Made by a program: the position numbers and the translations under genes
Shown: positions 26,243 through 36,883 of the stretch, piece after piece
Numbering within the stretch: position 1 is the stretch's first letter
Layout of the letters: each line of letters begins with the position of its first letter
Notes under the pieces: model-generated
What the model was told of the DNA's origin: nothing
The model's database searches: none
The model's input: only the letters and a program-made list of their open reading frames with translations
Source of the DNA: Thermosynechococcaceae cyanobacterium YX3bin19
Lineage (GTDB): Bacteria; Cyanobacteriota; Cyanobacteriia; Thermosynechococcales; Thermosynechococcaceae
Length of the DNA stretch: 43,363 nt
NCBI GenBank assembly: GCA_030447595.1
Contig: JAUJON010000014.1
Span: forward strand, 1-43,363
Direction: 5' to 3'

Positions 26243-28254
26243 TATGGGTATTGAATTTGGCAGAGATTGCAGCAGTCTGGGTATCGCAGAATCCCGGGAG
26301 TGGTTAGTGACCAACGGGATTGGGGTTATGCCTCTGGTACAGTAGCAGGATTGCTGACCCGTCGCTATCACGGTCTGCTTGTCGCCGCCCTAAAGCCGCC
26401 GCTGGGTCGCACCTTACTCCTCGCTAAGCTTGATGAAACTGCTCTCTATGACGGGCGGTTCTATCATTGCATGCCAACCGTTGGGCTGGTAATACGGTTG
26501 CTCCTCACGGTTACTGGCACATTGAGCACTTTCAGCTAGAAGGCACCCTGCCAGTGTGGCAATTTGCCTGTGCCGACGCCCTGCTAGAAAAACAGGTGTG
26601 GATGCAGCAGGGAAGCAATACCACCTATGTTCGCTACCAGCTACGTCGGGCCACCCAACCGCTGACGCTGACGCTTAAAGCGCTGGTCAACTACCGCGAT
26701 TATCACGGCAGCACCCAATCCCAAGACTGGCAGATGGCGATCGCCCCTGTAGCCTCTGGGGTTTGCGTTTCTGCTTACCCGCAGGCTGTACCCTTCTATT
26801 TGTTGAGTGACCGCGCGACTGCCTCGCTCAACCATATCTGGTACAACGGCTTTGAGCTGGCAGTAGAGAGCTACCGGGGGCTTAGCGATCGCGAAGATCA
26901 TCTCCATGCTGCTACCTTTCAGGCAACGCTGGAACTTGGAGAATGTGTCACCTTTGTCGCTAGTACCAAGCAGCTACTGGATAGCGAGGCAGCATTCCAA
27001 TCCCGGCATCAGCATGAGCAACAGTTAATTGACTGCTGGATAGCCCGACAGAACCGTGATACCCCGACTGGACCCAGCAGTTGGTCCTGGCCGCCGACCA
27101 GTTTATTGTCAGCCGCCCTTCACCGGAGGAACCTGATGGCAAAACCATCATTGCCGGTTATCCCTGGTTTAGTGACTGGGGCCGTGATACCTTGATTAGC
27201 CTGCCAGGGCTGACACTCTCAACGGGTCGCCCAGAGGTAGCCCGCTCAATTCTGCGAACCTATGCCCGCTATGTAGATCAGGGGATGGTACTACCCAATC
27301 GTTTTCCCGATTCCGGCAAAATCCCGGAATATAACACAGTTGATGCGACTCTGGTATTTCCAGGCAGTTCGCGCTTACGATGCGGCTACGGGCGATGATA
27401 CGCTGCTCCACAGTCTGTTTCCGGTGCTGGCAGACATGATCGACTGGTACTGTCGTGGCACTCGCTATCGCATTCACTGCGATTCTGCCGATGGCTTGCT
27501 CTCTGCTGGGGAGGCGGGGGTACAGCTCACCTGGATGGATGCCAAGGTTGGAGACTGGGTAGTAACGCCCCGCATTGGCAAACCTGTAGAAATCAATGCC
27601 CTTTGGTATAACGCCCTCCAAGCAATGGCAAAGTTTGCCTACCGGCTCGGCAAACCGCACCAGGAGTACAAAGCAATGGCTGAGCAAGCCTTACAGGGCT
27701 TTGCCCGCTTTTGGAACCATACCGCTGGCTACTGCTATGACGTTCTAGATGGTCCCAACGGCAATGATGCTTCTCTGCGGCCCAATCAGATCTTTGCGGT
27801 GTCCTTACCGGAAAGCCCCCTCACAGCCATTCAACAGCGGCAAGTCGTTGACACCTGTGCCCGGACGCTGCTAACCTCCCACGGGTTGCGATCGCTCGCA
27901 CCCGACGATCCACAGTACCAGGGGCACTACGGTGGCAACCCCAGCGAGCGTGACGCTGCTTATCACCAGGGAACAGTTTGGGGCTGGCTGATTGGCCCCT
28001 TTGTCTTGGCTCACCTGCGCGTCTACGCTGATCCGATGCAGGCCCGCACATTACTCAGGCCCATGGCGAACCAACTGTATACCCATGGGATAGGCAGTCT
28101 CAGCGAAATCTTCGATGGCAATGCCCCCATGACCCCCCGGGGTTGTATTGCCCAAGCCTGGACAGTTGCGGAAGTGCTGCGGGCCTGGCTGGCAACCAGT
28201 GACTCCCCCAAGTGTTCAAACAGCAAAGATGAAAGTTGCTCTAAGTTGGATTGA
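26243..28254 (+). pseudogene. Amylo-alpha-1,6-glucosidase (glycogen debranching enzyme type), several frameshifts
   Basis: ATG 26243 starts MGIEFGRDCSSLGIAESREWLVTNGIG, the N-terminal domain of archaeal/bacterial debranching enzymes. It slips at a G-run near 26325 (four G, five needed), recovering as YASGTVAGLLTRRYHGLLVAALKPPLGRT. It slips again at 26469 (HANRWAGNTVAPHGYWHIEHFQLEG), at a C-run near 27065 and near 27352. The catalytic part is fully readable: [25 protein letters not shown], then LTWMDAKVGDWVVTPRIGKPVEINALWYNAL and EIFDGNAPMTPRGCIAQAWTVAEVLRAWL. Intact, it would hydrolyse alpha-1,6 branch stubs of glycogen in about 668 residues. With four or five indels and no other stops in the restored frame, it is broken as written. 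Confidence 0.85.
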
Positions 28255-28289
28255 AGGGAAATTTTTAATAAACGATCAAGAAGCCACTT

Positions 28290-28991
28290 ATGAAAACCCA
28301 AGAAGCCACGATTCAAGCCCTTAATGGCGATCGCTTCAGCGCCTACTTAGCCATGCCGGACTCTGGCTCCGGTCCAGGGCTGATCGTGATTCAGGAGATT
28401 TTTGGTGTCAATGAGGTCATGCGCCAAACTGCTGATTCATACGCGGAAGCCGGTTACATCGCCGTAGTTCCAGACCTATTTTGGCGCCAAGAACCAGGTA
28501 TAAAGCTTAGCGGCAAGGATGAGGAGGAATGGAACCAAGCTTTTGAGCTGTATCAAGGGTTCAACGAAGATTCAGGCACAGATGACTTGATTGCTACTTT
28601 TGACTTTCTCAAGCAGTACCCCGGCTGCACGGGAAAAGTTGGCAGCCTTGGCTTTTGTCTAGGCGGTAAACTTGCTTATTTGATGGCAACGCGATCGCAA
28701 ACCGACTGTAATGTTGGCTATTACGGGGTTGGCATTGAAAAGAATTTACCGGAAGCCGTCAATATCCACCGGCCTCTGATGCTCCACATCGCTGAGAATG
28801 ACCAGTTTGTTCCTCCTGAAGCCTGGTTGTTAGTTGAGGCGGAATTGAGCCAGCACTCATGGGTCACAGTTCACACCTACCCAGGCGTCAACCACGGCTT
28901 TGCCCGTATTGCTGGCTCAGACTACAACCCGGCAGCAGCCGAGCAAGCCAACAAGCGCACCCTGGCATTCTTCACTCAATATCTTGGTTGA
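28290..28991 (+). CDS. Dienelactone hydrolase family protein
   Basis: 233 residues of alpha/beta hydrolase fold. The nucleophile is a Cys in GSLGFCLGGKLAYL, the acid is Asp in AENDQFVPP and the His is in YPGVNHGFAR, which together make the Cys-Asp-His triad of dienelactone hydrolase. GLIVIQEIFGVNEVMR contains the family's conserved Glu. Family members hydrolyse dienelactone in chlorocatechol breakdown, but cyanobacterial copies probably act on other esters or lactones. It starts 35 bases after the broken debranching gene and is intact. There is no signal peptide, so it is cytoplasmic. Confidence 0.92.
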   Translation: MKTQEATIQALNGDRFSAYLAMPDSGSGPGLIVIQEIFGVNEVMRQTADSYAEAGYIAVVPDLFWRQEPGIKLSGKDEEEWNQAFELYQGFNEDSGTDDLIATFDFLKQYPGCTGKVGSLGFCLGGKLAYLMATRSQTDCNVGYYGVGIEKNLPEAVNIHRPLMLHIAENDQFVPPEAWLLVEAELSQHSWVTVHTYPGVNHGFARIAGSDYNPAAAEQANKRTLAFFTQYLG

Positions 28992-29157
28992 GCCGACTCG
29001 CTGGCTATATGCTAGAAATGTTCATTATTAGCAGATAGTGAATCAGGATTAATAAATCTTAAGAATATATGCCTGCTCTAGTATTCAGCAGTAGACAGCG
29101 CCCGCCGAGCTACTCACTGTAAGAGTTCACTGCAGGGAGAGTGGAGGAAAAGTTAGG

Positions 29158-29991
29158 ATGTCTCAAAATAATGCTCTTCAGTCCTTGGAGGAGTCAGCTG
29201 CTCAATCTTCCAAGAAGAAACTGAAAAATAAGGTGTATGAAAAGGAGCTGGCTCAGCTACAAATCGAGCTAGTCAAGCTCCAAAATTGGGTCAAGCGCGA
29301 GGGCCTACGCGTGGTAGTCATTTTCGAGGGCCGAGACGCAGCGGGTAAAGGCGGCACCATTAAGCGGATTGTCAGAAGATTGAACCCCCGTGTTTGCCGG
29401 GTGATTGCCTTAGGGACACCTTCCGACTATGAGAAGACCCAATGGTACTTTCAACGCTATGTGCCTCATCTGCCTGCTGCCGGAGAAATGGTGCTGTTCG
29501 ACCGCAGTTGGTATAACCGTGCCGGTGTCGAACGGGTAATGAATTTTTGCACCGAAGAAGAATATCGGGAGTTTTTGAACTCTTGCCCCGATTTCGAGCG
29601 GATGTTGATCCGCTCCGGGATTATCCTCCTCAAATACTGGTTTTCCATTAGTGATGAAGAACAGGAGCGTCGTTTTCAAGCCCGTGCTGACAATCCGCTC
29701 AAACGATGGAAGCTGAGTCCGATGGATCTTCAGTCTCGGACTAGATGGGTGGAATACTCCCAAGCCAAGGATGAAATGTTTGCCCATACCAATATTCCGG
29801 AAGCGCCCTGGTTTACGGTTGAAGCAGACGTTAAGAAACGTGCGCGCCTGAATTGCATCCACCATATTCTGAGCAAGATCCCCTACAAAGACTTAACCCC
29901 CGACGCACCGGAGTTGCCCCCTAGGCAGCATGCTGGCAACTATGTCCGCTCTCCGAAAAGTGAACAGTTCTTTGTGCCGGAGGTGTATTAA
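29158..29991 (+). CDS. ppk2: Polyphosphate kinase 2
   Basis: 277 residues. Ribosome site GGAGG lies 9 bases before the ATG. Walker A is FEGRDAAGKGGTIKRI, the Walker B and lid region is MVLFDRSWYNRAGVERVMNF, and FWFSISDEEQ-like segment KYWFSISDEEQERRFQAR follows. The C-terminal PWFTVEADVKKRARLNCIHHILSKIPY is typical of class I PPK2. It uses polyphosphate to phosphorylate nucleotides (GDP or ADP); class I enzymes favour ADP or GDP over AMP. About 166 upstream bases hold an AT-rich stretch but no convincing Pho box. Together with ppk1 it would control polyphosphate stores. Confidence 0.95.
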   Translation: MSQNNALQSLEESAAQSSKKKLKNKVYEKELAQLQIELVKLQNWVKREGLRVVVIFEGRDAAGKGGTIKRIVRRLNPRVCRVIALGTPSDYEKTQWYFQRYVPHLPAAGEMVLFDRSWYNRAGVERVMNFCTEEEYREFLNSCPDFERMLIRSGIILLKYWFSISDEEQERRFQARADNPLKRWKLSPMDLQSRTRWVEYSQAKDEMFAHTNIPEAPWFTVEADVKKRARLNCIHHILSKIPYKDLTPDAPELPPRQHAGNYVRSPKSEQFFVPEVY

Positions 29992-30108
29992 GGGAACTAG
30001 CTAATCTTCTAGGAATTTCCTGAGAGTTGACCTGGGACAGAAGAATGCAGCGCAATGCCAACTGCGATCGCAGTAGCCTAATAAGGGCAAAGGAAGTATT
30101 CAGCGTTA

Positions 30109-30801
30109 ATGCAATCCGATATTCAACAGCTCCCCCGTCATCCTGCCAAACGGATGCGAGAGGATGGCAAGCAGTATTACGTGGATACACGCGGTACCCC
30201 ACTCCCCAGCGTCACTACTATCCTCAATGCCACTAAACCCCAAGCGGATCGAGAAGCGCTGCTTCAGTGGCGACAGCGCCTAGGCACAGCCGAAGCGAAT
30301 CGGATTGCCGGAACAGCCAGCCGCCGGGGAACCGGAACTCATAAGCAGATTCAGCGCTACCTAGAAGGCAAAGACTTAGCAATTTCCGAGACCGTTTTGC
30401 CTTACTGGCAAAGTATTGAACCGATCCTGCAAAACATTCAAAATGTCCGGCTCATAGAAGGACCTGTATTCCACTATGAGCTAGGCTATGCTGGGAAAGT
30501 AGACTGTGTTGCCAGCTTTCGGGAGTTCCTGTCTATGCGAGTGGAAAACTGCGGATAAACCGAAGCGGTCTATTGACCGGCTGTACGACTATCCTCTACA
30601 ACTGGTTGCCTATTGTGGTGCCGTGAACCAGTATTACCAGGAATACGGCATCAAGCTGGAGCACGCTCTGCTCGTGGTCGCAATTCAGGGACTTCGGCTG
30701 AAGTCTTTTGGTTTGAGCCAGAGGGGGTAAAAGCCTACTGGGAGTTGTGGGAACAGCGAGTAACAACATTTTGGCAACGTCGCGGCGCCAGCTATTTGTA
30801 G
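30109..30801 (+). pseudogene. PD-(D/E)XK nuclease-superfamily protein, frameshifted
   Basis: ATG 30109 gives MQSDIQQLPRHPAKRMREDGKQYYVDTRGTPLPSVTTILNATKPQADREALLQWRQRLG, then a long helical part and LIEGPVFHYELGYAGKVDCVASF. The frame slips near 30530 and continues as CLCEWKTADKPKRSIDRLYDYPLQLVAYCGAVNQYY. The residues GKVDCVA and CEWKT are the D and ExK of the PD-(D/E)XK core. A second slip near 30703 restores EVFWFEPEGVKAYWELWEQRVTTFW to TAG 30799-30801. The domain layout resembles the MGME1/RecB-type exonucleases. Both catalytic parts survive in separate frames. About 230 residues when repaired. Confidence 0.72.
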
Positions 30802-30856
30802 CTGCTATAACTCAAACAGTACGTCATCCAATCTCCGCGATCGCTCCCTTTGATCT

Positions 30857-32693
30857 ATGACTCCCTTAGACCTGCTGCAACCTCAGACCAACCAAGAATC
30901 TACCTCATTAAAGTTAAAGGCTTTGCGCTCCCTGATGCTGAGCCATCAGTTGGATAGTTACTTGATCTTATCTACTGACGAACACTTGAACGAGTACCTG
31001 CCTGAAGCGAAGAAAGCGACGGGCCTGGACCAGTGGCTTTACTGGTTCTGTCGGAGACTTGCTGGTAGGTCGTGAGCAAGCCTGGTTGTTTGTGGATTCC
31101 CGCTACCACGAACAAGCAGATTTAAGTTGACCTGTCCCTGATTCAGGTTTCCAAGCTCGGTCTCGATGAGCAAAAGACTCTATTAGAGACCTTGGAAAGC
31201 TTAGGGGAAGCGGCTGCTAAGGACAACCCGTACCGCTTGGGATTTGATCCTTTTACCCTTGCCGTCGAGCAGTTCCGCACCTTGGAAAAGCAGCTTGAAC
31301 CTGCGGGGATTGAACTAGTGCCCGTACTCAGAAAACTTGGTGGACCAAGTACGAGTTCAATATCCCGGGGTAGCAACAGACCCAGCTATTGGTGAATCAA
31401 AGTTGTTCTGCTTACCGGATGAGTTGACGGGAGAAGCTGCAGCGCAAAAGCTCATCCGGGTCCGGGAAGCGATGCAAAAGGCAAAGACCGATCTGCTGCC
31501 AATTACTAAACTCGACCAAATAGCCTGGTTGTTTAACCTGCGGGGGCAAGATATTCCCTACAACCCGGTCTTCATTGCCTATGCCGTGCTGACACTAAAG
31601 GAAGCGTTTCTATTAATTGCAGCGTATCGAACCAGCGGTTCAACAAGCCCTCCAGGAACAGGTGACACTACTGCCCTATGAGCAGTACTCGCCAACCTTG
31701 AGGAGGCTGCTCCAGTCAAACCTCCGAGTCCTGGTTGATGCCAAACAAACTACGATGGGAACCTATCAACTGCTAGCTGAGGACAGGCCGGATCAGGACA
31801 GTCGGGTGAACCTTGTAGAGACTGCCAACCCCATTGAAGGCTTGAAAGCGCGAAAAAAATTCAATCGAAATTGAGCAAATGCAAGCTGCAAACCTTAAAG
31901 CGAGTCAGGCAAAACTCGGACGCTGAAGTGGTTGGCCGATCACCTTGATCAGGGGGCGCTGAGGAGCTGGAGGTTGCCAAGACCATCGAGCAGTTCTATT
32001 CGAGGAAGCGGACTGTCAAGGTCTGAGTTTTAACACGATCGCAGCGACTGGACCCAACAGCTCTATCGTTCACTATGGGACCCCCGAGCCCGGAGGCGAC
32101 TTTGCAGCCAGGAGAATTCTTGCCGCTCGACTCTGGGGCTCAGTACCTGGGTGGCACCACGGACGATACAAGAACTTTAGTGATTGGCAATCCCACCCCT
32201 GAACAGGTGGAGCGCCATACCGAAGTCTTGAAAGCTCACATCAACTGTGCCAGGCAACGTTTTCCTAAAGGCACCACTGGCGTCCATTAGATAGTATTAC
32301 TCGTTCATCGTTGTGGTTGACGGGGCTGGTGACGCCACGGCACTGGGCACGGCGTGGGAGCTTTTTGAATGTTCATGAAGGGCCGAACGGGATCAGCAAA
32401 CGAGCAGGAACCCTGGAACCAGGAATGATTACCAGTATCGAACCCGGTTTCTACCAACTGGCTGGGGTGGTATCCGCATTGAAAACTTGTACGTGGTTAA
32501 AGACCTGTCCGCAGTCCACGACTCGCCACCCGGTGCAGCAGTGACAGCGTGGTACGGATTTGAACCCTTGACCTATATCCCCTTTGAGCCGCGCTTGATT
32601 GATTGGAACCGCTTAGAACCCCTGCAACGGCAGTGGTTGGAGCGCTACAACGCAGCTGTAGTGGAAAAAGCTAGCGCCTACCCTAGACTCTAG
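30857..32693 (+). pseudogene. Aminopeptidase P family (Xaa-Pro aminopeptidase, M24B), heavily frameshifted
   Basis: ATG 30857 reads TPLDLLQPQTNQESTSLKLKALRSLMLSHQLDSYLILSTDEHLNEYLPE, the usual beginning. The expected text then appears in shifting frames: TGSVGDLLVGREQAWLFVDSRYHEQAD, LGFDPFTLAVEQFRTLEKQL, KLDQIAWLFNLRGQDIPYNPVFIAYAVLT, QYSPTLRRLLQSNLRVLVDAKQT and SFNTIAATGPNSSIVHYG. Later come MPTT-like, TDDTRTLVIGNPTPEQVERHTEVLKAHI, the metal-site His in VGHGVGSFLNVHEGP (31-frame mix near 32345), EPGMITSIEPGFYQ and the final RQWLERYNAAVVEKASAYPRL. More than eight indels are needed. The full-length enzyme would be about 610 residues and remove N-terminal residues before proline using two metal ions. 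This is one of the most damaged genes in the window. Confidence 0.8.
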
Positions 32694-32749
32694 TGAAGCC
32701 GAGTGGTTGAAAGCAGCCTGCAATCTGTAAGGCACCATTTGTAGGGCAG

Positions 32750-34055
32750 TGCAGAGGCAAGGGAATTTTAGTAACCACTCAGCGCTAACCTTACGGTATA
32801 GCGTGCTTCCTATCTCACAGACTCCAGCGATGTCGTGGATTTTTACGTCCCCCCCCCGACTTACAGAGTCTCCACAGGCTGTATCCCTGGTTCCCAAGGA
32901 CAATAGTCGCAGTCCTTCATTTCTGATGTTGATGGCAGCGTTTGTATCGCGGTCATGGTGTGTTGAGCAATAGAACAAGTCCAGGACCTGATATTGGGTG
33001 CGAACTACCTATTTGATTGAGACAGACGCTACAGGTTTTACTAGAGGGAAAGAATCTATCTACTTAAATAAACCTTTCCTTCCCACTCAGCCTTGTACTT
33101 GAGCATGGTCGTGAACATTCCCCAGCCTGCATCACTAATTGACTTGGCTAAGTTATGGTTGCGTACCATGTTTTTCACAGCTAAATTCTCTGTCACTATG
33201 ACTTGGTTTTCGTCTACTATCCTGCGTGATAGCTTGTGCAGAAAATCTGAGCGACACCGGGAAATCTTATCGTGAACGCTGGCGACTTTAGTTCTAGCCT
33301 TTGTTCTGTTAGTTGAACCCTTTTTCTTTTTGGATAGCTGTTGCTGCTTGCGTTTGAGGTTACGTTGATGGTTCCTGAACCACTTGGGGTTGTTGAACTT
33401 AGAACCATTGGAAGTTACCACTAGGTCAGTAAGTCCCACGTCTAGCCCAATCGCCTGACCCTCTGCTGATGGCTCCGGTTTACCGATACCATCCTCAACC
33501 AAAACTGAGGCATAGTAATGGCCTCTAGAATTCATAGAGACTGTGACGCTCCTGACGCTCCCCTCAACAGGTCGATGAATCTCGGCCTTGATCTCACCCA
33601 TTTTGGGAACTTGAGGCTATTTTCTAACACCTTGACGTTTTGAGGATAGCTAATGGACTGGTTCTGATGTTTTGACTTGAATCTAGGAAACAAGGCTCCT
33701 CCTTCAAAGAAATTGATAAACGCTCTGGATAGGTTCAAGGCAACAACTTGCAGGCACTGTGAGTAGGGTTCAGATAACCATTCATGCTCTTGCTTGAGTT
33801 CGGTAATAGCCTCTGAATCTCAAATCTACTGAGTCCCCTTCCAGTCTCCTTATAGGTTTGATTCGTCAATGCTAGGCCGTAGTTCCAAGCAAATCTACAA
33901 CAACCAAACGACTTAGCAAGATGTTCTTGCTGCTCCTTAGTTGGATAGATTCGGTACTGGGTAGCTCGCAGCATTAGCAGGAATTGGGTTTATGATAAGA
34001 GTCTAACACAGGGCGCTATTGGGGAATGTCCATGTATCGAGAGCGCCAAATCAAA
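32750..34055 (-). mobile_element. Second IS200/IS605-type element (TnpB-only), degraded
   Basis: It occupies the gap between the aminopeptidase P remnant and panD. The start side has a hairpin with arms GGCGCT (34012-34017) and AGCGCC (34042-34047), just upstream of tnpB. The end side is less clear and probably lies near 32750-32850. No tnpA is present. The boundaries are estimates. Confidence 0.55.
32853..33974 (-). pseudogene. tnpB: TnpB, second copy, broken in at least four frames
   Basis: ATG 33974 gives MLRATQYRIYPTKEQQEHLAKSFGCCRFAWNYGL, the TnpB N-terminus. The next frames give SQCLQVVALNLSRAFINFFEG and FPRFKSKHQNQSISYPQNV, then from 33601 [36 protein letters not shown]. The RuvC Asp is in [15 protein letters not shown] and the Glu in [28 protein letters not shown]. 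In the zinc-finger part, CSVCLNQIG and a one-Cys remnant of the second pair lie in different frames. The third catalytic Asp is in THHDRDTNAAINIRNEGL. It belongs to a TnpB subgroup different from the copy at 18-19.3 kb. It should be inactive. Confidence 0.8.
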
Positions 34056-34158
34056 TAGATTATGGCGTGGGTCTTATAGCCCCCAAACCCCCACCATTAG
34101 TTAAGATGCGGGAGAAAGGTGCGAAAGTATAAAGCAGATGCATTCTTGGCTTTAGATT

Positions 34159-34554
34159 ATGCAGCGGACTCTCCTTCTTGGTAAAATCCATAACTGCACC
34201 CTCACAGCAGCCAACCTAGACTATGTCGGTAGCATCAGTATTGATGAGAGTTTGCTAGAGGCAGTAGGTATAGTGCCCTACGAGCAGGTTCAGGTTGTCA
34301 ACGTGAACAACGGAGAGCGATTGGTTACTTATGCCATTCCTGCTCCAGCCTACTCCGGTGCTGTTGAATTGAATGGAGCTGCCGCCCGTTTGGGCGCTAG
34401 GGGCGATCGCGTCATCATCATGACCTACGCCCAATTAACGTCTGAAGAACTAAAAACTCACTCACCTATCGTTGTTTTAGTCAATAGTCACAACCGAATT
34501 GTCGAAGTTCGCCGCTACAGCGATCTACTCGCAGAAGTCAGTCCCGTTGTTTGA
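34159..34554 (+). CDS. panD: Aspartate 1-decarboxylase
   Basis: 131 residues: [60 protein letters not shown], then [19 protein letters not shown]. The proenzyme cleaves itself between Gly and Ser in YVGSISID, making the pyruvoyl cofactor on the new serine end. It decarboxylates aspartate to beta-alanine for pantothenate and coenzyme A. It is intact. It meets the TrpD-like gene tail to tail with a 6-base gap. Confidence 0.95.
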   Translation: MQRTLLLGKIHNCTLTAANLDYVGSISIDESLLEAVGIVPYEQVQVVNVNNGERLVTYAIPAPAYSGAVELNGAAARLGARGDRVIIMTYAQLTSEELKTHSPIVVLVNSHNRIVEVRRYSDLLAEVSPVV

Positions 34555-34560
34555 AGTCAG

Positions 34561-35628
34561 TTATACCAGAACAGCGCCCGGCTGGCAGACTGCTTTGGTA
34601 ATTGCTTGCAGCTGCTTCAGGACTTGACCACTGGTGAGTAGCGTTTCGGCCCGCGCTAAACCCGTTGCTAGGTCCGGGCAGAGACCACAGCGCCAGAGAT
34701 AGAACCCACCATTCCAAATTGCCGACTGCATCAGGGCTGAAGGTTTTCCTTGCAGTACTGCCTGCATATCCTGAACCAGTTGGTTGGTTGCGGCCAGGGG
34801 AACTTCGCTGCCCCCCAGCCCATAATCACGGGAGGATAGCAGCAGGTGGTCAAATGGCAGGTCGGTTTCCGGTTGGTGGATGCCGATAATAGCTGTGCGA
34901 TCGCGGGGCAGGTCACAGCTTCCTTCCAAGCCCTTAACCGTGGTAAACCGCGTCACCCCCCGCATGGCGAATGCTTGCCGGAATAGCTCCTCGGTGGGTG
35001 GGTGAACATATCCCGCTATCAGGTGAAACCCACTCGCATAGGGAGACCACATCAACTCAAGGGTGGCAAAGGGCGGACGTTTGCCCAACTGCTCCCGGTA
35101 GGGAACCAGTCCGTGAGCTAAAGGAAAATGGTGGGGTAAGTAGACAAATCCCATCAGTGTCTGGGCGAAAACCGGCTGCACTTGGGCCAGGGAAAGGGTA
35201 TGCCACTGCACTCCCAAACCCTGCCATAGCTCCATTAAAGGTACACCCTGTTTGGTGGGCATGCGATCTCCCCCGTGCATGATCACAGGTTGCCCAGCCG
35301 CCGTCAGAATCAGGGCAGTGAGAGGGCTCACCGGGGCGGTGCGCGATCGCCCATCGTAGGGAATGCCAAACACAAAAATTGGTTGGGAGTGCTCAATCGT
35401 TCGTAGGCACGGTCCCAGTTGCTCGTAAGCGTCCAGCATTCCTGCCAGTTCCTCACCCGTAGGCCGCTTGATTCGGTGGGCAATCATAAAAGCGCCAATT
35501 TGAGCCGGCGTTGCTTCTCCCTGTAAAATCATTCGTGTGGCTGCTGCTGCCTCAGAACGGCTCAGGTCCTTACTGGTATGGGCTCCACTGCCAACTTTCT
35601 TCAAGAATTCTCTAAAATTATTGCTCAT
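34561..35628 (-). CDS. Anthranilate phosphoribosyltransferase family protein (TrpD2-like)
   Basis: 355 residues. The N-terminal helical domain (SEAAAATRMILQGEATPAQIGAFMIAHRIKRPTGEELAGML) is that of the TrpD/nucleoside phosphorylase class III fold. IFVFGIPYDGRSRTAPVSPLTALILTAAG follows, then VIMHGGDRMPTKQGVPLMELWQGLGV. The canonical PRPP loop GTGGD is replaced by GIPYDGR, and the KxxNRxxSSxxGS motif is altered to HGGDRMPTKQGV, so tryptophan synthesis is unlikely. Proteins of this TrpD2/YbiB type have been linked to nucleic-acid binding in bacteria. Length is normal for the family; intact. Function is inferred only from fold. Confidence 0.8.
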   Translation of the reverse strand: MSNNFREFLKKVGSGAHTSKDLSRSEAAAATRMILQGEATPAQIGAFMIAHRIKRPTGEELAGMLDAYEQLGPCLRTIEHSQPIFVFGIPYDGRSRTAPVSPLTALILTAAGQPVIMHGGDRMPTKQGVPLMELWQGLGVQWHTLSLAQVQPVFAQTLMGFVYLPHHFPLAHGLVPYREQLGKRPPFATLELMWSPYASGFHLIAGYVHPPTEELFRQAFAMRGVTRFTTVKGLEGSCDLPRDRTAIIGIHQPETDLPFDHLLLSSRDYGLGGSEVPLAATNQLVQDMQAVLQGKPSALMQSAIWNGGFYLWRCGLCPDLATGLARAETLLTSGQVLKQLQAITKAVCQPGAVLV

Positions 35629-35794
35629 CGTTGCAGCCTTTTTAATCTCAGTAGAGTTAACCTAGCAGCCAGCCCCACGTACAGCAATTTTCCGCTGGGA
35701 CATGGCGGCTGCCTGACTTTGCAAAGCTACTGCTGCAGGTCATCTTGCATCATAGGGGATACCAGGAAAAACTCCTGCAGGTCTCAGAAAAGTA

Positions 35795-36740
35795 TTAAGA
35801 AGGGGTATAGCTGGATACTTCATGGTTTGTCATTAGCTCAGGTACGAAGAATTCATGAACCAGCCGGCGGAAGTAGCGAATCGGAGGAATTAACAGCCGA
35901 TCATGGGTCGTAACTAGGACCACCTGACGCTTTAAGGTTGAATCAGCAGTAGATTCTCTGGTTGCCGAGGCAATATCTCGAATTGCTAACGTTGGGTCGT
36001 TCCGGGCCTCAAGTATTGCCCCCTGAGGCAGTAGCGCCACTAAATTACTCTGCCGGACAATGCCGCGAAAAGCATCAAGACTGTTTAACTCTAGAACAGC
36101 TTTATACGGAACACCTTGCCGTTTGAACTGCTCTTGGACGAAGCGCTGCATTCCATAGCCATCTTTGAAGACCACTTGCGAGTGTCTCGCCAATTCCGTC
36201 CAGGGGACAACTGAATATTCTGTTAAGGGGTGATTAGCAGCCATCAAGATTTGGATTGGCTCATCGTATAACCGATCCACGATTAGCTCCGGTCCAGTTG
36301 TTAGCCAGCGGTTATTCATCACCAGCGCCAGGTCAACCAGTCCATCCTGCAAAACTTTTAAGGCGCGATCGCCAAACAGGGAAGTGATCAGTTGAATTTC
36401 TGGATAGTGCAGACGGCTGCAGCACGGGAGGTAGAAAATGAGCGCAAACAGAATGAATGGCAGCAACACACAGTTCTGACTGCTTACCGACCAGCAACCC
36501 TGGTCACTTCGTCGCTCCATCCCATTCCTGAATGATCCTGCGAGCATACGGTAACGTCGTTCACCTGCCGCGTTAGCTTCGTCTGACCTCCTCAATGAAA
36601 TAGCGGTAGGCCCACATCGGTTTCTAACCCTGGATTTGCCGGCTAACTGTGGATTGAGTAACCTCGCACTTCTGAGCAGCCTGCTGGAAGTTGCACATCT
36701 CAGCAACTGCCACAAAAGATTGCAATTGCTCCAACCGCAT
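35795..36740 (-). pseudogene. LysR-family transcriptional regulator, frameshifted after the HTH
   Basis: ATG 36740 gives MRLEQLQSFVAVAEMCNFQQAAQKCEVTQSTVSRQIQG, a complete LysR helix-turn-helix, then stops at TAG near 36625. Other frames give QNCV..FILPCCSRLHYPEIQLITSL fragments near 36430. The effector domain is clean from about 36400 on: DRALKVLQDGLVDLALVMNNRWLT, EPIQILMAANHPLTEYSVVPWTELARHSQVVFKDGYGMQRF, AFRGIVRQSNLVALLPQGA, ending at 35795. At least three indels separate the DNA-binding and effector halves. Repaired it would be about 315 residues. The target is unknown; the nearby porin gene is a possible one by position only. Confidence 0.82.
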
Positions 36741-36883
36741 CGCAGAGTAGCCCAAATTACACTAATCCCCAAACTGTAGCTGATCTGGAGTAAGGATTTG
36801 GTACAGACTGATACAGCCTAAGGTTTGACTGCCACACAGGTGGCGGGGTGCAACTTGTCAGGTAGCGGCACAACCTAAAACAT

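Noticed and set aside
28992-29157. Pho box before ppk2
   Set aside because: AT-rich CTTAAGAA is present, but there are no three 8-base direct repeats of the CTTAACCT type.
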